Shown: piece after piece, positions 18,554-26,996 of the stretch
Layout: every line of letters starts with the position of its first letter
Position numbering within the stretch: position 1 is the first letter of the stretch
From: ECT2AJA-044 sp965262845
GTDB lineage: Bacteria; Bacteroidota; Bacteroidia; Flavobacteriales; ECT2AJA-044
Assembly (NCBI GenBank): GCA_965262845.1
Contig: CBDHFX010000002.1
Location: 1,240,001 to 1,304,000 of the forward strand
Length of the DNA stretch: 64,000 nt
Direction: 5' to 3'
Program-made: the position numbers and the translations under genes
Notes under the pieces: model-generated
The model's database searches: none
What the model was told of the DNA's origin: nothing
What the model saw: only the letters and a program-made list of their open reading frames with translations

Positions 18554-20585
18554 AGAGAAAACTATACTCCCTGGCGTACTTCATCATTTGCCCGGTGAAA
18601 TCGTCCGGATAGTGCACCTCTGCATCTACAATGCTGTCGCCATCCATCACGGGGCGGATCTCCGGGTTAATGAATCCGCTGTATGGAGCTATGTTCAGGG
18701 CTTCCGCACGCTCCAGAACCTCGGCGTGCAGTTCGGTATTCACCTGTACCCCGTAGTGCTCCACCAAAGCGCGGCCGGCCTCGTAATCACCTTCCGACTT
18801 GATCCGCTGGATCTCGCGAAGTAGCTGTCCAAACAACTCGCGCAAGGCTTCGTAGTCATGCACAACCACGTATGTCTTACCTTCGGTCACGTCGAAGCCC
18901 ACCACGTTGTCGGCCTTACCTTTTTCGTAGCACCACAGGGCGTTGATCTGGCGGTTGCGCATATGTGCTTCCTCCAGCACCTCGCCCGGCTTCAAACGAC
19001 GCAGCTGGGTCATGAGTCCGTTCATCATGTAGTTGTCGTACTCAGCCCTGCCCACTTCCAGGCCCGGTATTAATCCGAGTTCCACGAGTTTCGGATCCAT
19101 AATGAAATACAGTGCAACCAAATCGGCCCGTGCTTCCTCCAAAGTGCTCGCATAATTCTTGAGGGTCTCTTTCGGCGTACCCACTTCATCGTTGAGTTTC
19201 CCGGAAGCATGTCCGATCACCTCATGCAGTGCCGTATGCATTTTGGAAGCCAGTTTTCCGTGCTCCCTAATGCGGGCACGTACGGCCTTGTCGTGTACGA
19301 ACTCTTCCAGGAACTCCTCGCCTGAAATGGCTTCATAGGCCTCAATGATGTTGCCCAGGCTCACAGACTTGGAGCCGTACTGCGCGCGGATCCAGTTGGC
19401 ATTTGGCAGGTTCACCCCTATGGGTGTGCCCGGCGAGGCATCCCCACTTTCTCCGGCCACATTCACCACCTTGTAGCTCACCCCCACTACCTCGGCTTTT
19501 TTGTGCTCATCCATAATGGTTGAGTTATCCTCGAAATATTGAGCGTTTTCCGCCACGACGGCCATACGCTCCGAAGCCTCAAAGTCCTTGATCTCCACAA
19601 TGCTCTCGTAGCTTCCCTTATACCCCTTTGGGTCGTTGTACACCTCCACGAACCCCTGGATGTAGTCAATATCGCCTTCGGTGGCCTTCACCCAGGCAAC
19701 GTTGTATTCATCCCAGATCTCCAGGTCGCCGGTTTTGTAATATTCGATCAGCAGGTGCAGTGCGTTGGCCTGTGCTTCGTTTTCGGCTACCGCGGCGGCC
19801 TTTTCGAGCCAATACACCACCTGCCCGATCGCCTCACTGTACATGCCGCCCACGCGCCACACACGCTCCTCAAGCTGACCGTTCCCGTTCCTCACCAGCT
19901 TGGTGTTCAGGCCGAACGACACATCCTTATTCTCTGCACGGGCCATCACATCGGCATAAAACGCATCCACTTCCTCTTCTGTAATGCCCGGATCGTAGAA
20001 ATTCGTTGCCGAACCCGCCACCAGCCCTTTGGCCGGATCCAAATTCACCTTCTTGCTGTCCACCTCCGGATCAAACATCGCAACCATGATCCTTGCATCA
20101 AGCTCGTATCCGGTCTCATGCAGCAGGCTTTGGAAGTAGGTTTTCGAAAACTCCGGCATGATCTTGCTCATACCATAGTGATGATGGATGCCGTTTGAGA
20201 ACCACACCCGCTTCGTATAGATCATAAACTGCTTCCAATCCTCCGAATTGCGATCGCCCTTGTAGTTGCCCACGACATGTTCCAGAGCCCGGCGAATATC
20301 CAGATTATAGCGATAGTTCTGATCGTAGATCATATCGCGTCCTGCCAATCCGGCCTGGGTCAGATAGTACACCATCACCCGCTGTTTGGGCGTCAGGTGG
20401 TCGAATCCCGGCACCTGATAGCGCAGGATCTTCAGATCGGCAAACTGTTCGGTCTGCCATTGAAATTTTTCCATAGGGCTCGTATTAGCGGTATCGTTTT
20501 CCGCCTCCGCGGCGGGATCTGAATGGCAGGCGGTCAGCAAATATCCGCCCGTGAGGGCGGCAAAAAAAAGCTTTTTCGTATTCAT
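18534..20585 (-). CDS. dipeptidyl-peptidase III (M49), lipoprotein
   Basis: 683 aa zinc exopeptidase removing dipeptides from peptide N-termini. The M49 active site is present: HEVIGHASGK at 454-463 supplies two His ligands and the catalytic Glu, and EEARAD at 483-488 supplies the third ligand. The N-terminus ends in a lipobox (LLTAC, Cys20), predicting envelope anchoring, unlike the cytosolic eukaryotic enzyme. Similar Bacteroidota genes are sometimes mislabelled dihydrofolate reductase. The 3' end overlaps rplS by 20 nt on the opposite strand. Confidence 0.9.
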   Translation of the reverse strand: MNTKKLFFAALTGGYLLTACHSDPAAEAENDTANTSPMEKFQWQTEQFADLKILRYQVPGFDHLTPKQRVMVYYLTQAGLAGRDMIYDQNYRYNLDIRRALEHVVGNYKGDRNSEDWKQFMIYTKRVWFSNGIHHHYGMSKIMPEFSKTYFQSLLHETGYELDARIMVAMFDPEVDSKKVNLDPAKGLVAGSATNFYDPGITEEEVDAFYADVMARAENKDVSFGLNTKLVRNGNGQLEERVWRVGGMYSEAIGQVVYWLEKAAAVAENEAQANALHLLIEYYKTGDLEIWDEYNVAWVKATEGDIDYIQGFVEVYNDPKGYKGSYESIVEIKDFEASERMAVVAENAQYFEDNSTIMDEHKKAEVVGVSYKVVNVAGESGDASPGTPIGVNLPNANWIRAQYGSKSVSLGNIIEAYEAISGEEFLEEFVHDKAVRARIREHGKLASKMHTALHEVIGHASGKLNDEVGTPKETLKNYASTLEEARADLVALYFIMDPKLVELGLIPGLEVGRAEYDNYMMNGLMTQLRRLKPGEVLEEAHMRNRQINALWCYEKGKADNVVGFDVTEGKTYVVVHDYEALRELFGQLLREIQRIKSEGDYEAGRALVEHYGVQVNTELHAEVLERAEALNIAPYSGFINPEIRPVMDGDSIVDAEVHYPDDFTGQMMKYAREYSFLFSNGAP

Positions 20586-20657
20586 ATAGTCCGTTTAGGA
20601 CTACTAAAGTATCAAAAATTGTATATTAGCGCCGTTTTAGTCAAAACCTTTATCAAA

Positions 20658-21731
20658 ATGAAAGCACTAAGAATTATACTTATCGTACTCCTCGTGTTGT
20701 TTGGAGTATTTGTGATTATCAATGCGGCCATGCCAAAAAATGTGCAGGTTAGCCGTGAACGGGTGATGGACGACCCACCCGAAGCGATCTTTGCCCAGAT
20801 CAGCGACCTGAATAACTGGAAAAACTGGTCCGTATGGTACCGTATGGACCCGGATGCGGACTACGAATACAGTGATCCGCCCGCCGGCGTGGGAGCCTGG
20901 TACAGCTGGGCAAGTGAAAACCGAAGCCTCGGAAAGGGAAAACTGACCATCGTGGAGGCCGAACCGGCCCGATCAATAAAAACCCAGATCGAATTTGGTG
21001 AGGGAATGGGTAGCATAGACGGCTCCTGGGAACTCACCCCGGCTGAGCAGGGGACCAAAGTGGTCTGGACCGCCGATATGGAATTCCCGTTCTTCCAGCG
21101 TTGGTTTAGTGTTATTATAGAAGGGAAACTTGGACCGCAGCTCGAAAGCGGATTGTTCAGCATCGATTCCGTGGCCAGTGTCATGGGTGTTCCGATCGCT
21201 GAAACGGACTACGCATTCGAGGAGGTCATGCGCGAGGAAATGATGGTTTATTACGTGACGATGGAAGATGTGCCCTTTGAGGAAATCAGCCTGAAGATGG
21301 GCGAAGCGTTTGGTATCCTGATGCAGTGGCTTGGCGACGATATCAGTAATATGAACAATGTGCCAATGACCGAGTACACCAAGTGGGATACGGAAGCCAG
21401 CATGTGCTCGTTCCGCACCCTGGTGAGCGTTCAGACCGACAGGGAACCGGATGTTCCGGTCATGGAGGGAACCGTTGTGGGTGGCCGCTATCTGAAAGGC
21501 GTTCACATGGGTGCCTACGAAAACATGAAGGGCATTTACATGGCCGCAGAAGGGTACGTGCCGTCCATGGGTTGGGAAATGACCGGCGGACCGATCGAAG
21601 AGTACATTACCGACCCGGGTATGGAGCCCGATACTTCCAAATGGATCACCAATATTTACTGGCCCATTGCCCCGATGTCCGGTGACGATAGTGGTGATGG
21701 TGACGAGGGTAGCGAGGGTGACGAAAGCTAA
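20658..21731 (+). CDS. SRPBCC-domain / GyrI-like ligand-binding protein
   Basis: 358 aa from the ATG at 20658; the 45 codons upstream in frame overlap the divergent promoter region and are not credible. One N-terminal membrane helix (5-25), then an SRPBCC (START-like polyketide cyclase) domain at about 30-175 (ISDLNNWKNWSVWYRMDP, GSWELTPAEQGTKVVW), then a GyrI/SOUL-like effector-binding domain at about 185-335 (RYLKGVHMGAYENM). Ends in an acidic Gly/Asp/Glu tail. Probably binds a hydrophobic small molecule at the membrane; ligand unknown. Divergent from the M49 gene. Confidence 0.82.
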   Translation: MKALRIILIVLLVLFGVFVIINAAMPKNVQVSRERVMDDPPEAIFAQISDLNNWKNWSVWYRMDPDADYEYSDPPAGVGAWYSWASENRSLGKGKLTIVEAEPARSIKTQIEFGEGMGSIDGSWELTPAEQGTKVVWTADMEFPFFQRWFSVIIEGKLGPQLESGLFSIDSVASVMGVPIAETDYAFEEVMREEMMVYYVTMEDVPFEEISLKMGEAFGILMQWLGDDISNMNNVPMTEYTKWDTEASMCSFRTLVSVQTDREPDVPVMEGTVVGGRYLKGVHMGAYENMKGIYMAAEGYVPSMGWEMTGGPIEEYITDPGMEPDTSKWITNIYWPIAPMSGDDSGDGDEGSEGDES

Positions 21732-21757
21732 GCCTCAAATAAAATTTCATGGCATGA

Positions 21758-21786
21758 AAGGTCCCGCCTCACGGCGGGATCTTTTC
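21758..21786 (+). terminator. intrinsic terminator of the SRPBCC gene
   Basis: GGTCCCGCC TCAC GGCGGGATC hairpin followed by TTTT, 26 nt after the stop. Confidence 0.8.
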
Positions 21787-21837
21787 GTTTAGTCCATCTT
21801 TCGTGAGCACAGGTAAAAAAAAGCCCCCTCCCCCTGC

Positions 21838-22533
21838 TCATGATCCCTTCGGCCTGAGCGGCCGGATCTCCAGATCCACCGGTAGGTAATTATGGTGTGT
21901 TTCAAGTAGCTGAATGATGCTGGTGGCGACATCCTGAGCGCGCATCATGTTGTCATGTGCCTGGATCACTTCCATATCATCGAAGAAATGGGTTTTTACG
22001 CTACCCGGGTACACAGCTGTAACCTTGACGCCGTATTCGCGGAGTTCCTGGAACCAGCTGTGGCTGAGTCCCGTGACCGCGTGCTTAGTGGCAGCGTACC
22101 CGCTGCCTCCCCTGATGCCGTTACGGCCTGCAATGGAACTGACGTTCACGATGTGCGCCTGACCCATTTGCTTCATGGGTCCGACCAGGTTGCGGGTAAC
22201 TTCGAAAAGCCCGAGCACGTTTACATCGAACATCGCTTTCCAGTCGGCCCACGATTGTTCGCCAAGGTTTCCATAGGTCCCGAATCCGGCATTGTTGATG
22301 AGGTAGGAGATCTTTTTGCCGAGCTTTTCGAATGTAGCTGCGGCGGCAGCCTGGATACGCTCTTCGGACCCGACATCGCATTGGAAAAAGTGGAAGTTTT
22401 GGTGTTCCAATGCAGGAGCAGTCCGGCTCCAACCGGCAACCACTGCCCCCTTATCAAGCAACTGCTTCACCACCTCTAATCCGATCCCTTTGCTGCCGCC
22501 CGTGACAACGCCTGTTTTTCCCTTTAGTTCCAT
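21838..22533 (-). CDS. short-chain dehydrogenase/reductase
   Basis: 231 aa classical SDR. Cofactor loop TGGSKGIG near residue 10, NNAGFGTYG in the middle, catalytic SSIAGRNG...YAATK (Ser/Tyr/Lys triad). Resembles 3-ketoacyl-ACP or sepiapterin reductase-type enzymes; the substrate cannot be assigned. The ATG at 22533 is preferred to a TTG at 22557 because it places the MELKGKTGVVTGG start correctly. Confidence 0.9.
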   Translation of the reverse strand: MELKGKTGVVTGGSKGIGLEVVKQLLDKGAVVAGWSRTAPALEHQNFHFFQCDVGSEERIQAAAAATFEKLGKKISYLINNAGFGTYGNLGEQSWADWKAMFDVNVLGLFEVTRNLVGPMKQMGQAHIVNVSSIAGRNGIRGGSGYAATKHAVTGLSHSWFQELREYGVKVTAVYPGSVKTHFFDDMEVIQAHDNMMRAQDVATSIIQLLETHHNYLPVDLEIRPLRPKGS

Positions 22534-23034
22534 CTGTCTCTTATTTTCGATGTTCAACCCATCCGTATAGAAAAAGTTTACCCCTCCATTATTGCGTTTG
22601 CAAACTGCCGAAGAAATCCAGGGAGCTATCGCTGATCCCAGTGCTGTTCGTCAGGAGCGATCAGGGAAAAGCCAGGAACGAATGAAGTTGATGAGTGCCG
22701 GGATCGCCTGCCACGAATATGCTATGCCGCAAGGGGCTGGTTCGGGCAACCTCATTGCGCCCGTTCCCGCGCCCGAAGATCGAAACAGCAGGCTCCTGAA
22801 AAGACTCCCGGATAATAGTAACCGGCAGAGTGATGGACCAGGTTTTGCCACCGCCTGCCCTGACCAGCCTAGGGGTGTTTTTGTCTTCTGATTTTTTCCT
22901 GTAATATGTATAAAATTGCTGCATTAATTACAGAGCTAGCTCTGTAGCTAGCTCTGTAATTAATGATATGTAAAAAATTGTATTTCAATGTTTTTGAAAA
23001 GTATTATACGTTTCGCTTCCCTTTTTCATAGACT
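22534..23034. other. 501-nt stretch without a convincing gene
   Basis: Open frames exist on both strands (for example reverse 22924-22661) but none resembles a known family. The notable element is the long perfect inverted repeat at 22922-22965. The part near 22880-23030 is AT-rich. It could be a decayed gene or mobile-element scar. Confidence 0.5.
22922..22965. repeat. perfect 20-bp inverted repeat with 4-nt loop
   Basis: Arms 22922-22941 and 22946-22965 are exact reverse complements around CTGT. The inner 12-mer AGCTAGCTCTGT also occurs twice in tandem, and CAGAGCTAGCTCTG is itself palindromic, so the element can fold in more than one register. No T run follows, so it is not a standard terminator. 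Confidence 0.9.
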
Positions 23035-24054
23035 TTATTGTCCAGGCATCCAGCCTCCTGCAATAAAGCGCTCGTCCGTTAAGGTGTGCAGGAAAGCTAC
23101 CAGTGCATCCTGCTCGGCCCTGGTAAGACCCAGTGGCCGGATCAAAGGGTCGCTGTAGTTCGAAGCCACACCTCCCGAACTATAGTGCTCTATTACGGCC
23201 TCCAGGGTTGGAAACCGGCCTTTGTGCATATACGGGGCCGTTACGCCAACATTTCGAAGGGATGGTGTTTTATAGCGATATCGATCAGCTGGATCTCCTG
23301 TTAAGCGCTCCCGTCCGATATCGCTCAAAGCCGTATCCTGCCCATTGTTCCTGAATCCGAAATCGGTAAACAGGAATCCCCCATGACAGGATGAGCAGTT
23401 CGTGCGCTCACCGAAAAACAGTTCCCTACCCCATTGTTCCGTTGATGAAAGTGCCGAATGTCCTCCCTGCAGATAGTAATCGTACCGGCTCCCGCCGCTC
23501 AGCAATGATCGCTCGAACACAGCAATGGACCGGGTCAGAACAAATGGGTCAAAGCTTCGGCCATAGGCTTCCTGGCTCCAGGCTGCATAGAGCGGATCCT
23601 CCCGCAGGGAGTCACAAATGTCCACTATGTTGTGTGCAAATTCATTGTGCTCCTGAATGGGAACCAACACCTGCATCTCGAGCGTTGGCACCCCTCCTTC
23701 ACGCATGAAATAAGGGTGGTAGGCCACGTTGGCGATGGACGGCACATTCCTGGTTCCGGGCCGGTCAAATGCCCCTTTCGTAGTGGCAAGCTCATCTGCA
23801 AAGGCGAGTTCCGGTTTGTGGCATGAGCCACAGCTAACCTGATGGTCTTTGGAGAGGCGTTTGTCGAAAAAAAGCCGGCGCCCCAGATCCCAGCGCAGGG
23901 CGCTGTAGGCATTGTCTTCCGGATCCTCCACCGCCGGAAATCCATCCGGGATCCGGTACCCTTCCTCCGCTGGTGCATCGGGTGTCCTGGCGCAGCCGAA
24001 GAGTATCCATCCCAGTAAAAACGCCGCTATGTAGTTATTCAAACGGGTTGGCAT
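23035..24054 (-). CDS. di-haem cytochrome c peroxidase / MauG-MbnH family lipoprotein
   Basis: 339 aa. Lipobox LFGC with Cys21, then two haem c motifs, CGSCH at 75-79 and CSSCH at 220-224, and the YMHKGRF segment near 276 typical of the bacterial CcP/MauG superfamily. Reduces peroxide or performs long-range oxidation of a partner protein, in the periplasm. Last gene of an operon with a second di-haem gene and an MbnP-like gene; its start overlaps the preceding stop by 20 nt. Whether it acts as peroxidase or as a protein-modifying enzyme cannot be read from motifs alone. Confidence 0.88.
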   Translation of the reverse strand: MPTRLNNYIAAFLLGWILFGCARTPDAPAEEGYRIPDGFPAVEDPEDNAYSALRWDLGRRLFFDKRLSKDHQVSCGSCHKPELAFADELATTKGAFDRPGTRNVPSIANVAYHPYFMREGGVPTLEMQVLVPIQEHNEFAHNIVDICDSLREDPLYAAWSQEAYGRSFDPFVLTRSIAVFERSLLSGGSRYDYYLQGGHSALSSTEQWGRELFFGERTNCSSCHGGFLFTDFGFRNNGQDTALSDIGRERLTGDPADRYRYKTPSLRNVGVTAPYMHKGRFPTLEAVIEHYSSGGVASNYSDPLIRPLGLTRAEQDALVAFLHTLTDERFIAGGWMPGQ

Positions 24055-25129
24055 ATTCCTCCTCCGTCAACATCACCTCATCCGTGAATGTTTTCAGGAA
24101 TGCAACAAGGTCTGCCTTGTCCTGCGCGGTCAGCATGAGCCCGGTCTGCTGGGTATTCGCCAGCGTTATGTCGAGCGTTGCTGAAGTCTGGATCCCCGAA
24201 TGATAGTGCTCCACCACCTGCTCCAGGGTTTGGAACCGGCCATCGTGCATATACGGCGAGGTTAGTTCAATGTTTCGCAGGGAAGGCACCTTCATTTTTC
24301 CCCGGTCAGATGCCAGGCCGGTGGTCAGCTCCAATCCGAAATCGTCCATTTCACTATCCGAGTCAAGGCCATTGTTCATGTACTCATCGTTTTCGAAATT
24401 TTTGGGCGAGTGACAATGCGCACAATCGGCCCCTGATTCATCCGGAAAAAATGGATTGTATTCGGCAAAGAACAGCTCGCGTCCACGTTCCTCACTATCT
24501 GTCAGGGTCACTTCACCGCGTTCATAGCGATCGTACCTACTGTCCACGGAAACAATACTTATCATGAACTGCTCCAATGCCAGCGAGATCGTGGTCGGAT
24601 CAATCGGCTCGTTGTCGAAGGCCCGCCTGAACTGATCGCGGTATTTCCGGCTGGCTTTCAGTTTAGCTACAACATTGTCCAGGGTCTCGGCCATCTCCAG
24701 GGTATCCTGTATGGGCATAAGCGCCTGGTTGCGCAGCAGCGGGGCACGGCCGTCCCAAAAGAATCCATTCGAGTTCCAGGCCATGTTGAAAACACCCATG
24801 GCCTGACGATTTCCGGGGAGTCCGTGAACCCCCAGCGAGAAGCGATCCGGGTCCGAGAAAGCATGCTCCTGCCGGTGGCAGGACGAACACGACATGGAGC
24901 CGTCCAGGGAAAGCATGGTCTCGTAAAACAGCATTCGGCCCAATTGAACGCCCTGCTTCGTCAAGGCATTATCCGGTGGCAGGTTCGGCATCGGCAGATC
25001 CCCGTGCCTAAAGGCATAGGGTGTTGGGTCGTACTTTACCTCATCAAGGTCATCATCTTTTTCGCAGGCCACCAACATAGCCGGCAGAATGAGCCCGGTC
25101 AACCATTTCCTGCTTCGCAATATCCTCAT
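24035..25129 (-). CDS. di-haem cytochrome c peroxidase / MbnH-like lipoprotein
   Basis: 364 aa from the ATG at 25129 (lipobox MLVAC, Cys22); the longer frame overlaps the upstream gene with non-signal sequence. Haem motifs CSSCH at 81-85 and CAHCH at 236-240, with NGFFWDGRAPLLRNQALMPI and SPYMHDGRF as in MauG/MbnH relatives. It is directly downstream of the MbnP-like gene (4-nt ATGA overlap), matching the mbnP-mbnH pairing in which MbnH oxidises a tryptophan of MbnP. Assignment as MbnH is by context; a plain CcP is the alternative. Confidence 0.86.
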   Translation of the reverse strand: MRILRSRKWLTGLILPAMLVACEKDDDLDEVKYDPTPYAFRHGDLPMPNLPPDNALTKQGVQLGRMLFYETMLSLDGSMSCSSCHRQEHAFSDPDRFSLGVHGLPGNRQAMGVFNMAWNSNGFFWDGRAPLLRNQALMPIQDTLEMAETLDNVVAKLKASRKYRDQFRRAFDNEPIDPTTISLALEQFMISIVSVDSRYDRYERGEVTLTDSEERGRELFFAEYNPFFPDESGADCAHCHSPKNFENDEYMNNGLDSDSEMDDFGLELTTGLASDRGKMKVPSLRNIELTSPYMHDGRFQTLEQVVEHYHSGIQTSATLDITLANTQQTGLMLTAQDKADLVAFLKTFTDEVMLTEEEYANPFE

Positions 25130-26082
25130 CGCTGTACCATTATCCTTTTCACGGTGATCCACTCCGTACCCGCATACAAATGAAGCAGGTACATCCCGTT
25201 CACTTCCGGTGTGGCGATGACCAGCCCTTCCAGGGATCCGGCCTCCACGAGCGCGCCCTGCGTATTCACCCATTCGTAGCGATCCACGGAAATGCCCGCA
25301 TTGGAAGCGTCAATATGGATCTGCCTCACGGCAGGATTAGGAAATGCGCGGACGACCGACGCGTTTTGCTCAGCGAGGAAAGTGGGGCCATTACCCTCCG
25401 AGCTTTCAAAAACACGAAGCGCAAAATTACTCAGGAACCCGGCCGCCTCATGGCTTTCCCCATGTTGGATCATTCCCTGATCCAATGGAATGTTATAAAA
25501 AGCTTCGGCGTAATCCGCATAAAGTCTGATCACCAGATCGCCACTGTCTGTTTCTCCGGCCGTCTGGATGTGCTGGTAGTTATAATTACTGTTGCCCAAG
25601 GCGTGGACCTCATAGATTTGGTTGAGTCCGGTTCCGGAGCTTCCTTCCATCACTGCGAACCGATATCCGGCCACCCAGCCCCAATGCATTGACGGAGATT
25701 TAGGCGCCAGGGGATGCGTCGCGGCATAAGAGGCCGGATCCAGGTGATTCCGCGCACTGTCAACTCCAACCGCAAAGGTGATCGCCTCGATCTGCATGAT
25801 ATTGAAACTGCCGAGGAGCTCGTCAAACGTTTGATTCCCTTGTACCAGAAAATAGGTGTCCGGCAACAGGATCTCCTGGCCGCCATCATGTTCAATCGTA
25901 ATTCGTGAAATGTAGTATTCCAGCCGGTTCACATCAAAGGCATGACCTAAGTTGTTTTGGCCCTGATCACCCATGGTGAAAGGCTGGCCATTGAGCTGAT
26001 GGTGGATCTCCAGATACACATTCTGCTGAGCATGCAGCCCAAACACCATCAACATCGATAACAGGAGTAGTGTTTTTTTCAT
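25126..26082 (-). CDS. MbnP-family copper-binding-like protein with T9SS type A sorting domain
   Basis: 318 aa from the ATG at 26082 (signal peptide ending LHAQ). The MbnP domain spans about 20-230: YYISRITI, AVGVDSARN and the diagnostic HPLAPKSPSMHWGWVAGYRF at 123-142 containing the Trp residues. The last ~75 residues (FPNPAVRQIHID..., MYLLHLYAG, KRIMVQR) form a type A T9SS sorting domain, so this version should be exported across the outer membrane. First gene of the operon with two di-haem enzymes. Copper binding is known for characterised MbnP; here it is inferred. Confidence 0.85.
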   Translation of the reverse strand: MKKTLLLLSMLMVFGLHAQQNVYLEIHHQLNGQPFTMGDQGQNNLGHAFDVNRLEYYISRITIEHDGGQEILLPDTYFLVQGNQTFDELLGSFNIMQIEAITFAVGVDSARNHLDPASYAATHPLAPKSPSMHWGWVAGYRFAVMEGSSGTGLNQIYEVHALGNSNYNYQHIQTAGETDSGDLVIRLYADYAEAFYNIPLDQGMIQHGESHEAAGFLSNFALRVFESSEGNGPTFLAEQNASVVRAFPNPAVRQIHIDASNAGISVDRYEWVNTQGALVEAGSLEGLVIATPEVNGMYLLHLYAGTEWITVKRIMVQR

Positions 26083-26175
26083 TTTCTTTAAAATTAATGG
26101 TTGTGGAGGCCTGCAATATAAGCATTTTTTTTTGCAAATCAACACAAGCCATTCATCACTGTACCCGTTCGCTGA

Positions 26176-26505
26176 TCACTTCAGCTTCCTGTTATGGTGA
26201 TGACGATGGTGATCACGCTTTGCCTTCCCGCTCATCCGCCGGTCGAAAGCCGCCTGCAGATCCACGCCGGTCTGATTTGCCAGGCAAACGGTCACGAACA
26301 ACACATCGGCCAGCTCTTCTCCGAGGTCCCTGGCCTTATCGCTTTCCTTTTCACTTTGCTCGCCGTATCGCCGCGCAATGATCCGGGCCACCTCACCCAC
26401 CTCCTCACTCAGCTGGGCTATGTTCGTAAGCTCATTGAAGTAGCGAACACCATGGTCCTTGATCCAGTCGTCAACTTCCTTTTGTATTTCCTTAATTCCT
26501 GCCAT
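26176..26505 (-). CDS. MazG-like nucleotide pyrophosphohydrolase
   Basis: 109 aa all-alpha NTP pyrophosphohydrolase. The Mg-binding EExxE (SEEVGE) and downstream ExxD (GEELADVLF) motifs are intact. Hydrolyses (d)NTPs to monophosphates, a house-cleaning role. C-terminal His/Arg/Lys-rich tail (DHHRHHHNRK) is unusual and may bind metal or nucleic acid. Its ATG shares one base with the dtd stop, so it is co-translated with dtd. Confidence 0.9.
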   Translation of the reverse strand: MAGIKEIQKEVDDWIKDHGVRYFNELTNIAQLSEEVGEVARIIARRYGEQSEKESDKARDLGEELADVLFVTVCLANQTGVDLQAAFDRRMSGKAKRDHHRHHHNRKLK

Positions 26506-26957
26506 TATTCCTTATTCCTTGTGTCCAGCACCAAAGTTACCGGCCCGTCGTTCACCAGCTCCAGCTGCATATCGGCCCCGAATTCACCGGTCTGAACAGG
26601 TTTGTCGATATACTTCCCAACTTCCCGCACGAATTGTTCATATAGCGGAATGGCCTGTCCGGGCCTCGCGGCCCGAATAAAACCAGGACGCCTGCCCTTT
26701 TTATACTTCGCGTGCAGGGTGAACTGGCTAACCACCAGCACCTCACCTGACACATCGGTCAGGCTCAGGTTCATTTGTCCGTCGTCATCGGAAAAGATGC
26801 GCAATTCACTTGCCTTTCGCGCCAACCACTCCAGGTCTTCCCTCGTATCTTCCCGCTCAATTCCCAGCAAGATCACGAGTCCGCGCCTGATGGCACCGCT
26901 CACCTCTCCGTCAATACGCACTTCTGCACGGGAAACCCGTTGTATGACTGCTTTCAT
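26505..26957 (-). CDS. dtd: D-aminoacyl-tRNA deacylase
   Basis: 150 aa. Removes D-amino acids (and glycine from tRNA-Ala) from mischarged tRNA. The two active-site motifs are present: VSQFTLHAKYKKGRRPGF and the C-terminal NDGPVT. N-terminus MKAVIQRVSRAEV is canonical. Operon with rsgA upstream (39-nt gap) and the mazG-like gene downstream. Confidence 0.95.
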   Translation of the reverse strand: MKAVIQRVSRAEVRIDGEVSGAIRRGLVILLGIEREDTREDLEWLARKASELRIFSDDDGQMNLSLTDVSGEVLVVSQFTLHAKYKKGRRPGFIRAARPGQAIPLYEQFVREVGKYIDKPVQTGEFGADMQLELVNDGPVTLVLDTRNKE

Positions 26958-26996
26958 ACAGCTTCGGCCTTAGCCAGCCAGTACCAAAACCAACAA

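Noticed and set aside
22592..22924. Open frames on both strands in the 22.6-22.9 kb gap
   Set aside because: Composition and residue pattern are not protein-like and no family is recognised; overlapping frames on both strands are expected in non-coding DNA near 50% GC.
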